Shown in pieces: positions 12,576-24,234 of a DNA stretch of 64,000 nucleotides. This DNA is from Agriotes lineatus (Eukaryota; Arthropoda; Insecta; Coleoptera; Elateridae): NCBI GenBank assembly GCA_940337035.1, contig OW679203.1:73299061-73363060 (forward strand), given 5' to 3'. The notes below the pieces were generated by a model. That model searched no databases and was not told where the DNA came from. It saw only the letters and a program-made list of their open reading frames with translations. The stretch's first letter is position 1. Every line of letters starts with the position of its first letter. Position numbers and translations under genes: made by a program.

Positions 12576-13197
12576 TGTAAAAATTAGCCAATGTTTTCTT
12601 CAACTATTCTTCTTCTTTCAAAGTCCGGTCCAGTTGAACAAATAGACCAAAATTTGGATCCGGCTCGAAGGACCAATGTAAAAATTAGCCAAGTCCAGTA
12701 TGGAACTTAGAAATGTTATAGTATTCTAAAACAAAGTTAGTCCTTGACAGGAGATAGAACTTGTAGTTGTTGCTATAAGAGATAACGGCGGGTGGTCAGG
12801 CCAAACCAATCGTTACCAATGAATCCACTCTCATTGCTAAAAGTATATTGATTTTCAAATTATAGTACAGAGCTTATATACGATTAATGTGGGCCGTGTT
12901 TTTAACCTAGTATTGAAAATTACAATCGTATGCATTTAAGATAGCGTAATTGTACATATTGTTTGTAACTCGACCTACTACATATCGCATAATGCACACG
13001 CTGTTGAATGCTCATTGTAGTAATTCGTAATATGACACAGAAACTCGACGCAAACTGCCGAGTCTTGTTTACAAATATCCTATCTAGCACGCGTTGCGCA
13101 GCTCTTGTGGCCTAATTGTGCGCACCTTTGTGTTTACACGATTTCAGTTCATTTTACACTTTTTACGTCAAATTCATGGTCAAACAAAGTTTGAACA
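12576..13197 (-). repeat. BEL element 3' LTR
   Basis: Pairs with 17479-18086 over almost its whole length, with a few internal indels (for example, extra bases around 12885-12935). It begins TGTAAAAATTAGCC and ends near TTTGAACA. It contains an internal 101-bp offset copy of its own edge: a second TGTAAAAATTAGCC at 12677, preceded by a tRNA-Tyr-matching segment (12658-12675). The outer edge abuts the target duplication, so the long form is the one that integrated. Confidence 0.85.
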
Positions 13198-14218
13198 TTC
13201 TGGCCGGTCCAAGTGGGCCGACTGTTCCATGGTTGATCGTTTGGACCACGGCATCCTTCGCGACCGGCGGGCGTTGCTTCCGACGTCGAGTGCAGTAGTT
13301 CCATCCTGAAGTCGTCCTTGCTGGTGTTAGGTTTCTGCTGGCGTTGCTTGACCTTGCAAGCGCTTCTCCATAAAATTGCTTATTCCGCACCATAAGCAAA
13401 TGCCGAGGAGTGTAGTTATATTGCTGACGGACCCTGTTGTAATTGATAGTTGTCTCCAGCGTGTATTGGATAAGTCGTGGATATCTTGTTGCTGTCGAAA
13501 TGGTATTACGCTCCTGTGGTGTGATGCTTCTTAGATTGGTTGCTCGGCTGACCTCGGGATACTTGTCCTTGTACTTATGCTTGCACTTCCTCCATTGTGA
13601 ACGGATGTCAGCCTGATTCCGTTGTAGTCTTGGCCTTGTGTGCATCGCCTGGTTCGGACTTTTCCCAGTGAATGCCTTGAATGCGGCACCGTTGACTACC
13701 CTTAGTTTGGTTGTTTGCTGTCCTCCTTTATGACAGCGGGGTGAGGAATGTAACGTCCTCTTCCCGGACCACCACTTTGGTCCATCTTCTTCATGTGCCC
13801 TACGGCATGATACTCCTTCATTAAGTTGTTGTGTCCGGACTCCAAGGTCTTGCCAGGTTAGAATGGTTTCCCCACTGCAGCTTCCTGGCGGCTGCCTTGC
13901 GTCTCGATTCTGTTACTCGACTTGGGTCTTCTGTAAACGGTATGTTCACCACACATGTGTTACTTTATTTGTGACGATGGTTTGCTTCCAATTGTCCAAT
14001 CGTCCAATTGTACAATTTTCGTTCCTCCTGTGAGATAGGTTTCTCCATCAGGACCTCTTCCATCTACCAAAACGTGTTGGGGTTGACGTTAGACATCATA
14101 CTGACCACTCTCATGTTGGGCTGTTCTGTTGCTTCTACTGCCCCTGATATGATTCATCCTAGCTCCGTCTTCTGCGCCATCGTCCCTTGTTCCGTCTTCT
14201 TAACTCCTTTTAGAAGTA
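13198..14218 (-). pseudogene. BEL internal remnant beyond the MITE
   Basis: The first codons left of 14218 continue the DUF1758 domain (AQKTELG, then a stop where W is usual, then IISG). After that I recognise nothing. A 160-codon minus frame (13645-13163) is basic and runs into the LTR, with no known domain. Reverse transcriptase and integrase motifs are absent, so pol appears deleted. Confidence 0.6.
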
Positions 14219-14220
14219 TA

Positions 14221-15036
14221 CCGGGTGACAATGAGACAAGGGCCATGCTTATATCTTCTTTATTTATGGATCGATTTGGATAAAATTTTATACCAAGATA
14301 CTAGACATAATTTCTGATTGGTCGATAGATATAGTCAACATGGTTGACTTCCGTTTTTACCGGAAATGATACTAACTTTGTTTTTTTAATGGAACACCCT
14401 GTATATTTTATATTTTTCTGCATCTACGAGTCAAATTACATATAATAGTCTTACCAAATTTCAATTTTTTTAAACAAAAAGTTAATTTTTTTATTAATTT
14501 TCAGTTTCAGATAAAGATCAAGTAGTGCATGATGCATATCGTTAGATTGGTAATTACATTTTCTATCTAATGGCAAGATGGCCCTTAGTAGGTGCCATTT
14601 AAAAAAAGTGAGTTTTTCTTAAAAAACGGGTTTTGCAAATTATATTCTTTTATTAAAGGTTTGTTATTGACCTTATTGATAAAATAGCTATTATTAAGAG
14701 TTGCTAGAATCAATTAGAAAAAAATTTCCAAGTCGAGGCCTTCTATGGTAGAAAATAAAAATTGAAAAAATAATTTTTTTGTTTAAAAAAATTGAAATTT
14801 CGTAAGACTATTATATGTAGTTTGACTCATAAAATCAGAAAAACATAAAATATACAGGGTGCTTTATTTAAAAAATCAAAGTTGGTATCATTTCCGGTAA
14901 AACAGGAAGTCAGCCATTTTGACTATATGTATCGGCTAATCAGAAATTATGTTTAGTATCTTGGTATAAAACTTTATACAAATCGATTCAAAAATAAAGA
15001 AGATATAAGCATGGCCCTAGTCTCATTGTCACCCTG
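14221..15036. mobile_element. 816-bp MITE with long inverted repeats, TA target site
   Basis: Ends read CCGGGTGACAATGAGAC and, inverted, CAGGGTGACAATGAGAC. The inverted arms extend about 270-300 bp each with modest divergence (for example, the CTTCTTTATTT...GATTTG and AAGACTATTATATGTA blocks match across the centre). TA dinucleotides flank both ends (14219-14220, 15037-15038). Removing the element plus one TA brings the interrupted BEL protease frame back into register, which supports these exact ends. There is no coding capacity. The TA target and lack of a transposase suggest a Tc1/mariner-type non-autonomous element. Confidence 0.85.
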
Positions 15037-16270
15037 TATCTTTGTATAGATCAGCCCCTATGAGGATGTCTACTGGACCTGGCATGTTGTATGTAGGATC
15101 GGCTAGTAGGCATTGTTCCCATGCGTTTTTTTTCTTATTAATGATTGTGTTTCTTGGCAATGCTCCTGTCAACCTTGCCAATATAAGTAGATCCCCAAAA
15201 ATTCTGAAATTGCTGGAGAATAGTGGCTTCATTTCCACTTCAACTTTTCCTCTGTATGTCCCAGCTTTGCTTCTTCCTAGCCTTATACTATCTGCTTGGA
15301 TTCCTACTCTCGGTAGTGCCAACAACTGAGCTGCTTCTTCCGTTATAAACGATGCCTCTGACCCTGGATCGACCAATGCTCTCAACAATTCGTAATATCC
15401 TCCGACTGTCTTTACTTTTACAAATGCCGTGGCTAGCAGAACTTTCTTCTGGTTGGGATATTTGGTTTTCCTGATAACGAGGCTGCTCACTTCTTGTAAG
15501 CTGTTTTGTCCTCTGGTGGTGGCCAGTTGGGGTTTCCTATTTGGCTCCTGTTGCGGTGCTGATGCTATTTGCTGTGGAGTTCTTACCGCAGTTTTATTCC
15601 AATCCTTATGCAGCAGAGTGTGGTGCCATTTGTCACATGTCTGGCACTTATTTGGATTGTAGCATCTCTCGTTTTCCTTGTGGATTAAACATCTCATGCA
15701 CATCCGATAGCACCTGATAGCTTGGTACCGATCATCACTGGTTATTGCAATAAATTTCGGGCACTGTGTGATCTTGTGGCTGTTGTTACAGATTCGACAT
15801 CTGCCGATGTTTGCTTGATAGCTTCTTACCGGCCATGATTTTTGTGATGACTCTGGTGCCTTTGTTGTTTTTGCGACTTCCAACTTCCATTTCGAATCTT
15901 GAATTGCTTCAAGTGATTGGAGTGTTTTTTCCAAAAATTTTAACATTTCTGTCAGGTCCTGGATCTCTCGAGAGTTGGTCAACGACTGTTTATACAGTTT
16001 CTTCGTTTCCTTGTCCAGCTTCTTGACCAGCAAATGTGCTATTATGGGTCCCCATGTCTCTGTATTTACGCCCATGATCGATATGGCACGCAAACTCTCC
16101 ATCGTCGTATCATGCAGCTGCTTTAGATTAGCTGCTGATTCGTAGTTTAAATTGGGCAGCTCGAGTATGTTATCTAAAAACTTCGAAAACAACATTTTTT
16201 TGTTATTTTACCTGTTCGTCAGAAGGTCCCATGCGGTTGTGTAATTGGCATCAGGGGCGTCGAGTTGTTT
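15037..16270 (-). pseudogene. BEL gag C-terminus and aspartic protease (DUF1758), interrupted
   Basis: Minus-strand open frame 16195-15029. It continues DUF1759, then has zinc-knuckle-like cysteine/histidine groups (CRICNNSHKITQC and CQTCDKWHHTLLH), then a retropepsin-like region. The active-site triplet context reads VDPGSE, where BEL proteases usually have DSGS, so one position is altered. The frame is cut by the MITE beginning at 15036. The same domain goes on beyond the MITE, left of 14218, until an internal stop about 20 codons later. Frameshifts and stops make it inactive. Confidence 0.83.
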
Positions 16271-16297
16271 TATTAATTTACTTTCCTTGCCTCTGAG

Positions 16298-17100
16298 CTA
16301 CGTTTTCAGGTACTGCATCTTCTCTGCCTTTCCTAATGTGGTATTGTTGTGGATAAGTCGCCCAAAAATGTCGTGGAAGGTTGTCCAATTTTCGTAACTT
16401 CCTTTAAAGATTGGCATGGTGATTTTTGGCAATGGGATGGCCAACTCTTCTGGTGGTCGTGGCTGCTTGTTTCTCGGGATGCTACTTATTTTATTAAATA
16501 TTTTAGCTATTACCTGGTTATAACGCTCTTGCATCTGATTGTAAATTTCGTCCGTGAAGTAGTCCTCAGCAAATTCCTGTTCATATCCGAGGATCTCCTC
16601 ATGAAGTTTCGTGATGTTTTCCCACTGCGAGCATATTTTGCTGGCTTTATGCTCGTAGACCATTTTTGTCTGGGCTTGTTCTAATTCCGACACTGCCTCG
16701 TCCAACACCTCGCTAAATAATCGCATTATGATTTCTTGCTTCTTGAGTCTGCCTACTTGTTCGATGGGGTTTTCCATTTTCTCGGTTTCTAGGCCGTTAT
16801 TTTCCTCACTGACTGGATTTAATTTCTCCTGCCAATCGTGTATGTAATCTGTAATCACTTGATATCTTTCTTTTACTTGGCTGTAGAAATCCTTGTTAAT
16901 GTACTCGTGATCGGCTGAAAGTCACTTTTGTAGCTCGATGTCACTGTTTTCGAGTGCTTTCCATAATCCTTCTAATTCGTCTTCTCGCTTGGCTAGGTAC
17001 ATTCGACTTTTCCTGCTTCCGGAGTCTTTTTTCGTATTTGTTAGCAACTGGCACATTTTGTCTGCCAGTTGCTTCTGTTCCTTTATTACTGGTTTCATGT
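16298..17100 (-). pseudogene. BEL gag, N-terminal part
   Basis: Minus-strand coding text from about 17100 (first Met of the frame) to 16298. The first part is lysine/glutamine-rich and helical and is broken by a stop near 16920. The open stretch 16858-16298 (186 codons) ends with a DUF1759-type signature: LPKITMPIFKG, then W..F.D.F..LIHNN and an EKMQYLK segment. Similarity carries over a frameshift near 16290 into the next open frame. In the family this region is the capsid-like part of gag. Non-functional here. Confidence 0.8.
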
Positions 17101-17461
17101 CGTTGCAGCTTCTTTACTGGCGTTGGAACTAACCTGATTTAATAAGTAGTATCTTACCACTTTCCGACTTTCCATAATTTTAGCGGGACGTATGCCGCAC
17201 TTCTCCCCAATTTATTTACAGAAAAGTACATACCAATCTTGTTGCGAGTCCTCCAAAATTTTCCATAGGGATATGGCAGATTCGGTCCAGTTGTTTTTAT
17301 TTGCCCAGAGTTCGGATCCGTTCCGCGTGTCCCAGGACTCTTGATTGATGCACTAACTTCTTTTCTTCTGTTTCCAGTTCGGAAGGGTCTAAGGGTCCGC
17401 GATGTTATCTTGGTTTGAGGATTTTTTTCCAAAATCCGGCTTCTTCTTAACCGAGGAGTTG

Positions 17462-17478
17462 TTGGCTCGAAGGACCAA
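17462..17478 (-). promoter_or_regulatory. Primer-binding site, tRNA-Tyr type
   Basis: The plus strand reads GGCTCGAAGGACCA at 17464-17477, which matches the known 3' end of animal tRNA-Tyr including CCA. It touches the inner edge of the 5' LTR, as expected for minus-strand priming of a minus-oriented element. Longer matches (ATCCGGCTCGAAGGACCA) sit inside both LTRs at 17561-17578 and 12658-12675. Confidence 0.75.
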
Positions 17479-18086
17479 TGTAAAAATTAACCAATGTTTC
17501 CTTCAATTGTTCTTCTTTCTTCAAAGTTCGGTCGAGTTGCCCAAATAGACCAAAATTTGGATCCGGCTCGAAGGACCAATGTTAAATTTAGCCAAATCCA
17601 CTCTGGAACTTAGAAATTTTATAGTATTGTAGGACCAGGTTAGTCCTTGACAGAAGATGGAACTTGTAGTTGTTGCTATAAAAGATAACGGGGGTGGTCA
17701 GGCCAAACAACCCTTTACAGACAATTGTCGCCTTTGTCAATCGTTACCAATGAATGCACTCTCATTGCTAAAAGTATATTGATTTTCAAATTATAGTACA
17801 GAGCTTATATACGATTATATACAATCGTATGCATTTAAGATAGCGTAATTGTACATACTACTACATATCGCATAATGCAAGTTTTGTTGAATGCTCATTG
17901 TAGTAATTAGTAATATGACACAGAAACTCGACGCAGACTGCCGAGTCTTGTTTAAAAATATCCTATGTAGCACGCGTTACGCAGCTCTTGTGGCCTAATT
18001 GCGCGCACCTTTGTGTTTACACGATTTCAGTTCATTTTATACTTTTTACGTCAAATTCATGGTCAAATAAAGTTTGAAAAAATACA
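17479..18086 (-). repeat. BEL element 5' LTR
   Basis: Starts TGTAAAAATTAACC at 17479 directly after the primer-binding site, and a second LTR-like edge (TGTTAAATTTAGCC) follows 101 bp later at 17580. It ends at CA 18085-18086 before the AATAC duplication. Differences from the other LTR are numerous, so the insertion is not recent. Confidence 0.85.
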
Positions 18087-18091
18087 AATAC

Positions 18092-18188
18092 GGTTCGTAT
18101 TATTTGGTTCAGAAATAGAACTGGCATGGTTATCTGCTGTATTAATATGACGGTGTTTTTCTTAATATGTAATCTGCTCAGAAAAGAA
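18092..18188 (+). pseudogene. GrA2psi, last part of the disrupted exon (part 2)
   Basis: Continues the exon cut at 12575 and matches 47299-47395 of copy B, including the last membrane segment of the exon. A splice-donor position is kept (GTACGT at 18189, compared with GTAAGT in B). Frame differences from B confirm decay. Confidence 0.85.
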
Positions 18189-19125
18189 GTACGTACTACA
18201 TATTAGCGATAGTTTAAAATTCATAGTAATTATGTGGTGTTGTGAAGCAAAAAAGCATTCCACGTGTCAATTGTCATGTATTCTTTAAGTATATTACTGT
18301 CTTTCCCTTGGAAGTGTATTTTCAACCTAAGTTAATATTTTCACTAACTGTAATTATATAATGGATTATAAGACAATCTCCAACGGTTCGAGTAGCGATC
18401 GAATATTACTCATTATTTTTTGGATATTTCTCAATACCTACTACAATATTATACAGATAGCAAAACCCCACATCATTTGCAGATGTTTATCGCAACTTCT
18501 TTTCCAGACCATTCAATTTATGTACTACCTAATTTTGTTCCAATTCCCTGGCTTGCATAACGTTTATTTATTACTACCTTTCCACACAATGAATGTGGAC
18601 GTCCATTTTCCTCTGTTCGTGTGGAATCCAGATCTAGAGTATTCATGACCATCTCCCTCGTCCCAATCGCACACCGGTCTTTTACTTTACATATCAATTG
18701 TTGCGTTGTCATTGTATGCCATTTCCCTAATTCGATCATTTCAAACGTTGCTTAGTGATTATTTCTGCAGCTTTCATTCAATTCTGAGTGCAACGGGTTT
18801 TTGCTTATTTGCTTTTGCCGTAATCCATGTTTTTGTACCGCATGGTGCTATATTTTAGACGATTATACAGCTCTAAGTGTTAGTGTTAGTGTAAGCCTGA
18901 GCAATAGAGTAAAAAATGAGATCTTTCATTGAACATGCTAAACATAAGACGCACTTAGATGAGCAAAATGGTGATATCATATAGAAGGAATGAACGATGA
19001 TTGGCTCGAGAATTATTCTTAATGCAAAAGCTAAGAAAGCGTCTACCAGGAAGACCACATAAATGATGGTAAGGGATATAGAGGTCATCATCATACGATA
19101 CCAGCCCATAGAAGAAGATGAAATG
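18189..19125. other. Intron 1 sequence, copy A
   Basis: Alignable with 47396-48160 of copy B. No gene supported; the 95-codon frame at 18361-18648 is not kept in B. Confidence 0.5.
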
Positions 19126-19129
19126 GAAC

Positions 19130-21180
19130 AAGCATTTCAACTTCCATATCTGTCCATCTTACCATCTCTTGATTCCATGTTTTTCGTGGTATACCTTTCT
19201 TCCTTCGGTTTGGTGGGCAATACCCTGTTATTATTATAGGCCATTTTTCGTTTATCATCCTCACAACGTGTCCATACCGATTTAACTTACGCTGTTCGAT
19301 TTTGTCGCTCATTGTTTCTGTTGTATTTGTTCTGTTCCTTATATCCCCATTTATAACATATGCAAGACAAGACATTTTGTGTGTTTCGTGCCAGCATTCC
19401 GATGAGTATTTTGTTATGGGTAACAGAATTGACTTGTGTATGCTTACTTTTGTATTTGTTTTTATTTACTTAACCATAACAGAGAATTTCAGCCGTCGAG
19501 TACTATTCTGCCGTTTGTTACTTTTGATTCGATGTCTTTATCATAAGTTCTCTCTTGGCTGATTATGATGTATTCTTTCGGTTCCCAAATCAATATCATT
19601 CACATTCTCTTGTACACGTAGATACTGCGTCTTCTTTGAATCTAGCTTTAGACCCCACTTAGAATATTCTTCCAGCAGTTTTAATAATCGTCTTTGGCGA
19701 TAAGAATTTGGTTGTCAGCAAATGAGAGGTTGTAGAGACCTATATTTCTTACTAGAATTCCCATCTGTGAGTACCTTCGACTCCATTGTTTAAGGTTTCT
19801 TGGATGTGAATCTTAAACAGGGTGGGAAAGGGGTAGCATTCTTGCTTTAAACCTTTATAGATCTTAATTACATTTGATACCTCCTGTTTTATTTCACAAT
19901 AATATACGTACTTTTGTACACGTATACACGTATATACTGTTTATACCACATTTAATTATTACTTCGAGAGGTATAGATGGAGATGCGCTATCGTAAGCCT
20001 TTTTCGAGCAGAGGCAGATTAGATGCGTACTCAAATTTCTTGAAATGCGTTTTTCAAATAACTGCCCAATGACGAATATATTATTCGAAGAACATATACC
20101 TCCACATAATCCACTCTGCTCTTCAACGTCTGTGATATCTTGTTTAATACTTTTCCAAATTCTGCTACATAGCCCCCCAATAAAGCTGGTTATACTTAAA
20201 CTCCTATAATTTTGACACTCTTTGGATTGGACTAAAAATGGAGGGTGAGTTACGTCACATGCACTTAGGCCGCATTAAGTGGGCCCATTGTGCTACCTCC
20301 CAGCAGCTCTCCAAGTTGGGTATCACTCAAGCCATCCAATCCTTTGAATGTACTTAAGGACAACCGCAACTGGAGTGTTGCTAATTCTGACCATATCGGG
20401 CCAGAAGTCCCCCAACATGGATCCTCTGACTCTTGCGAGAGCTGGACAGTGGCACAGAACGTGTTCTGCTGTCTCGTCATCCTCGTTGCATCCGCGACAG
20501 TTTGGGCTGTCCACTAGTCCCATCCTGTGCATATGTTTGTTTAGAGTGCAGTGTCCAGATAGGATACCCACGACTAATCGAAGGTTTCTTCGGGACAGTT
20601 GCAAGCAATATTTGGCTGTCTTTGGCGAGGGCGCTGTAATAGCAACTCTTGCTTGCCGGCAGCTTTGCATGTTAACCCATCTTCGTATGAAGCTGTTTAA
20701 GGTTTCTTGATATAGCATAGAGCTTAATATTGTCAGGGATATAGGGATTACGGGTTCTGGCCCCCAGAGAGGTTGTCCGGAAGTCAGTCTCGCAGTCTCA
20801 TCAGCACTCTTTTTATTTCCTTTTTTATCTATTGAGCTGAGATATGCCATATTCCAACCATATGGTATCACATACTTGCCTCATACATTTGTTGAATATC
20901 TCAGCCAATCTTTTTAATAATATGTTCAGTCCGTATTTCACTAACTCTATCAGGATGTCGCCCGGATCTGGTGATTTACCAGTTTTTCGTCTTATTTAAG
21001 ACATTTCTTATTCCTCGTGTTGTTGTATTGTCTACGTCTATTGTCTCATTCCAATTCTCATATTTATCCCCACATTTAAAATTGTCCCTGTCTTGGGCAA
21101 GCAGAGTCCTGTCATACCTTTCCTATTTTTTCACGATAATTGGTGCTATATTATATATGTTCTTAACGTTTTTCCTTAGA
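19130..21180 (-). pseudogene. LINE (non-LTR retrotransposon) ORF2 remains, minus strand
   Basis: Minus-strand pieces of one reverse transcriptase. The upstream end (about 21170-20840) has a GKSPDPGDILIELVKYG-like entry motif and IFNKCM. It resumes at about 20230 with FVIGQL and a degenerate CSKKAYDS (usual form DLKKAYDS). The C-terminal tail at 19375-19130 has KLNRYGHVVRM, typical of LINE ORF2 ends. Stops and frameshifts are frequent. The block is missing from copy B, whose sequence runs on from about 48160, so it inserted after the duplication. It is itself interrupted by another LINE piece at about 20240-20830. Confidence 0.72.
20265..20830 (-). pseudogene. LINE RNase H / CCHC tail, nested fragment
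   Basis: A minus-strand frame, open for most of its length, begins near 20815 (SADETARLTSGQPLWGPEP) and ends at 20265. It has the C-terminal helix pattern of LINE-encoded RNase H (NLRLVVGILSGHCTLNKHM) followed by a CCHC finger (CRGCNEDDETAEHVLCHC). This matches I/R1/LOA-type LINEs that carry RNase H. The open frame starts upstream in host-element sequence, so its first 20-odd codons are not part of it. It looks like a 5'-truncated insertion into the older LINE around it. Confidence 0.72.
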
Positions 21181-21246
21181 ATCTTAAGAGTCTCTCAAGC
21201 GTCTGATATCTTTGTGCCTCCCATTTGGTTTCCTCTTGTAACGTTC

Positions 21247-21424
21247 GACTGACGCAGTCATGAGAAGGCCTCTCATTTCCAGCGTGTAGATCAGTGCCGA
21301 TTACTCGTAGCCATTTTTGAACTGCCGTTACGAATACTTCATTCGACAGGCCGACGTCGACGCAGCTCTGAAAAGTCTTCTGTTTTATGTAACGCGTAGG
21401 TGGTCCCAATTTGTCCATTGTCAT
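21247..21424 (-). pseudogene. Possible mariner-type transposase relic
   Basis: The minus-strand open frame contains EVFVTAVQKWLRVIGTDLHAG, resembling the AV.KWL...... segment near the end of mariner/Tc1 transposases. It is short, has no catalytic residues in view, and could be chance. A related stretch recurs about 22060-22200. Confidence 0.25.
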
Positions 21425-21429
21425 TCCCA

Positions 21430-23254
21430 GCTGAAGTTGTCTATTTTTACGCTTCGAAAACTCTTCTCACCTTCGGATCATATCTACTACAGCCTGATCT
21501 TTAAGTATAGTTTGTGTATACGTATATTTAAGTATGGATAAATCCATATCTTTATCTTACACTTTATTTAATTTTATAGGGTTTGTTGGTCCAAAAACTA
21601 TGGATACCGATTGTCTTTAGGTTATGCTCATAGTTTAACCACTAGTGCTACTTTGCTTCCTGACAGCTTTAGGTCTGATCCACAAATGACGTCGCCACTG
21701 CTTTTTATGCACGAAGGAGTTTGGAAACTAGTCGAACTTTCCGCGCGGATTCAAGTTCAGACGGGCATGGGCAGTAGATCAGTACAGGGTATGCGTGAGT
21801 GTAACTGTTACCGACTCGAAAACGTAGTTACTCGGAGGCAATAACTGCCCTTTGAGGCAACTCCGATGTCGCCGGATATAATATTGTCCAGGCATAGACC
21901 ACCAATCTGAAATTTCGCTCCCGTCGTGGTCTCGTGGAATTTAATTTCGACTTTTGTTCGAATGCTTGGAGGGAATCCGAATTGCCCTACCATCTGTTGT
22001 TCCACTAACGGTCTGTCCTCACACGGTCCTGAAGGGACTTCTCGTAACTGGCGTGTGATTGCTCATAATCAGTTTTTAAACTACCGTTGCCCTTTATTCA
22101 ACAAGCCGAGGCGACTCTGAAAGGCCTCTCGTTATATGGCACGCAGATCGAATGCAATTATCTCGTCCCAATTTCATTCAGCGCAGTGGTCCTCTTTCTG
22201 TAAGTGGTGCATCATTTCCTCCGTTAATTACTGTACCCACCTAAGATAAATTTTATTAGTAAGTAATGCATGGGTGAGGTACTGTGAGTTTGAATATGTT
22301 ATGCGTATTAAGTAAAACGATTCAAGTATCAAATAGGATTTGGATACATCTTCGATGGAATCGTAGAAACGTCGCCAGTTTATAAAACTTTCTTCTCTGT
22401 AGAATTGTATCCCAGGCGAACATGCTATAGTTTTTATTGTGGGACGTACCGCTACGAGCAAGTCAAATGTTTTGCTTGTAGCCGTCTCAGCTTTGCGGAT
22501 GGGAACGGCAATAAATATATTTGTATGTAAAATTTAACTTACTGGTGTAACTTAGCAAAGGAGACTGCAGTTGCGTTCAATTTTGAAGTGATACCAGCTC
22601 TTCAAGAATTACGACGCAAAGTAAGTCGTATTTTGGAGATAAGCGTAGTATTCCATTCGTTTAGAGGTACCTACCTGGTGAGATTTCCATTCCATTCCCG
22701 GTAAACCTATCAAGCGGCACCCACAAAAATAACATGGGTATGTCCACATACTTTTCCAGGTGCAATTTCTTTTGACTATTGTGAGCAAACCTTTTCTTTA
22801 GTCTATGTTTCGCCCCTTCCCACTGAACTAATTCGAGCGGAATTCTGACGTGCTACGTGTCGTAAGCAATTTTGCAATAATAGTTGTTTAAAATCAGCAA
22901 TCATAAATCTAAATATTTTTTATTATTCACTGTTCACAACTAACAACTTTTTAAATCAATCGTGTTAAATAACTTTTCTTGTTCAGGATGGGCAGCTCCA
23001 ACTAATAATTGTAATTGATGTAAGAATGCGTCTAATAGTGAGTGGACCTACCAAACAGTTCAACTACCTTAAGTAATTGTACCGCTGTCAAGAAATGATT
23101 GAGTTTTTAAACATACACTTTGCGAAATAGATCAAGAGAAGATCGATCAGTATCTTGTTTTATATGTCTGACAAATGAAGATAGGAATTAGCAATCTAGA
23201 ATTAAATATATTCTCAAAGAGTATGCTTTACTTAGAATATCATTTTTATTGCAG
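21430..23254. other. Rest of intron 1, copy A
   Basis: Alignable in parts with 48380-49802. The strongest matches are 21600-22000 and the last 250 bp before the exon at 23255. No gene supported. Confidence 0.45.
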
Positions 23255-23323
23255 GCCAATGCAATCAAGAAGGAATTATTAAAGCTGACGGTAGCTAGTA
23301 ACGACCCAGACTTGCACAGAGAG
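23255..23323 (+). CDS. Gr shared exon 2 (copy A)
   Basis: A 69-bp phase-0 exon with acceptor TTGCAG (ending 23254) and donor GTAAGG (23324). It encodes 23 residues, ANAIKKELLKL to DLHRE, corresponding to the intracellular helix before the last Gr membrane segment. It differs from the copy-B exon at only a few residues and has no stop, so it looks constrained. It is expected to join GrA1 exon 1 (10558) and exon 3 (23376). Confidence 0.83.
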
Positions 23324-23375
23324 GTAAGGACAATTTTACCATTTTGTTGCATACAGTTTTTACACTTGTTCGTAG

Positions 23376-23465
23376 ATTAACGCGTTTTCCTTACAACTGC
23401 TCCATGAGGATGTGAAAATTACAGCTGGAGGTTTCTTCACTATCAACCTGCCTTTGCTTTTTAAG
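23376..23465 (+). CDS. Gr shared exon 3 (copy A)
   Basis: A 90-bp phase-0 exon between TTCGTAG and GTAAGA. It encodes 30 residues with the Gr hallmark TAGGFFTIN leading into membrane segment 7. The intron before it is only 52 bp (23324-23375), and the same length is found in copy B. Confidence 0.86.
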
Positions 23466-24234
23466 GTAAGAGGACATATCTAGTTTTAAAATGCAAAACG
23501 ACTTTACTAATTTACAATCTTACTTCCCACGGAACACACCTTTGTATTCTTTCAGCAACCTTTTACTAGTTGATAAGTCTTCCCTTTAGTCAAATCAAAG
23601 ATCGTGGGTAAGGGAGGGTGTACAAGAATATTCAACTTTGTAGTTTTTAAATAGACGACAGGTTTCTACCGGATTTTTAAACCAGTTGCGACAAAAAAAA
23701 TCATTTGTTATGAACATTTAAAAAAATTCCTTTATAATGCTCAAGCAATACATTGAATATAACATAACAACACAACATTTTACTTATTACGGCATTATGC
23801 ATATAAAAGAAGACCCCATTTAAGCTCTTGGTTAAACTGTAATAGTCTTTTACCGAAGTAATAAAATAATTATTTTCACCTACAAGATGTACCTGCCGTA
23901 AGTATTTACGTTTTGTTTTACAACACTAGTAACGCACCATTACGGGAAAATGCCATGACCTGTTTGTAACGACATTTAGTTGTTCAAGTGTACAAAACTG
24001 ATAACAAATCACACGCATCACACAACGAACATTAACTAAGACACTGAGTAACACGTCTCTTACATATATAATCGACAATTGCAATCAATTTCTAGCTGTT
24101 ATTTGCACGTCTTCAGATCGCAGCCGTTAAATATCCAACATAGTTCAAGTGAAGAAATAAGTTCGCTTATAGTAGGTACTGGGTAACCATTGTTCTATGT
24201 ACCACTTCCAGTGCACTCTGCGTTTCTAGCATTA

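Larger units (their letters stand above)
12576..18086 (-). mobile_element. BEL/Pao LTR retrotransposon, defective
   Basis: A 5.5-kb element inserted in GrA2psi and flanked by the 5-bp duplication AATAC (12571-12575 and 18087-18091). It starts TG and ends CA. LTRs are 12576-13197 and 17479-18086. The primer-binding site next to the 5' LTR matches the 3' end of tRNA-Tyr. The internal region reads on the minus strand: gag with the BEL-type DUF1759 region, CCHC/zinc-knuckle cysteines, then a DUF1758 aspartic-protease domain. Only about 4.3 kb lies between the LTRs and I see no reverse transcriptase, RNase H or integrase, so pol is mostly lost. Stops, frameshifts and a nested MITE make it non-functional. 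Confidence 0.88.

Noticed and set aside
15042..17142. Plus-strand open frames across the BEL region
   Set aside because: Antisense to gag and protease, which have recognisable domains on the minus strand.
18361..18648. 95-codon open frame in intron 1
   Set aside because: The matching region in copy B does not keep it open, and no domain is visible.
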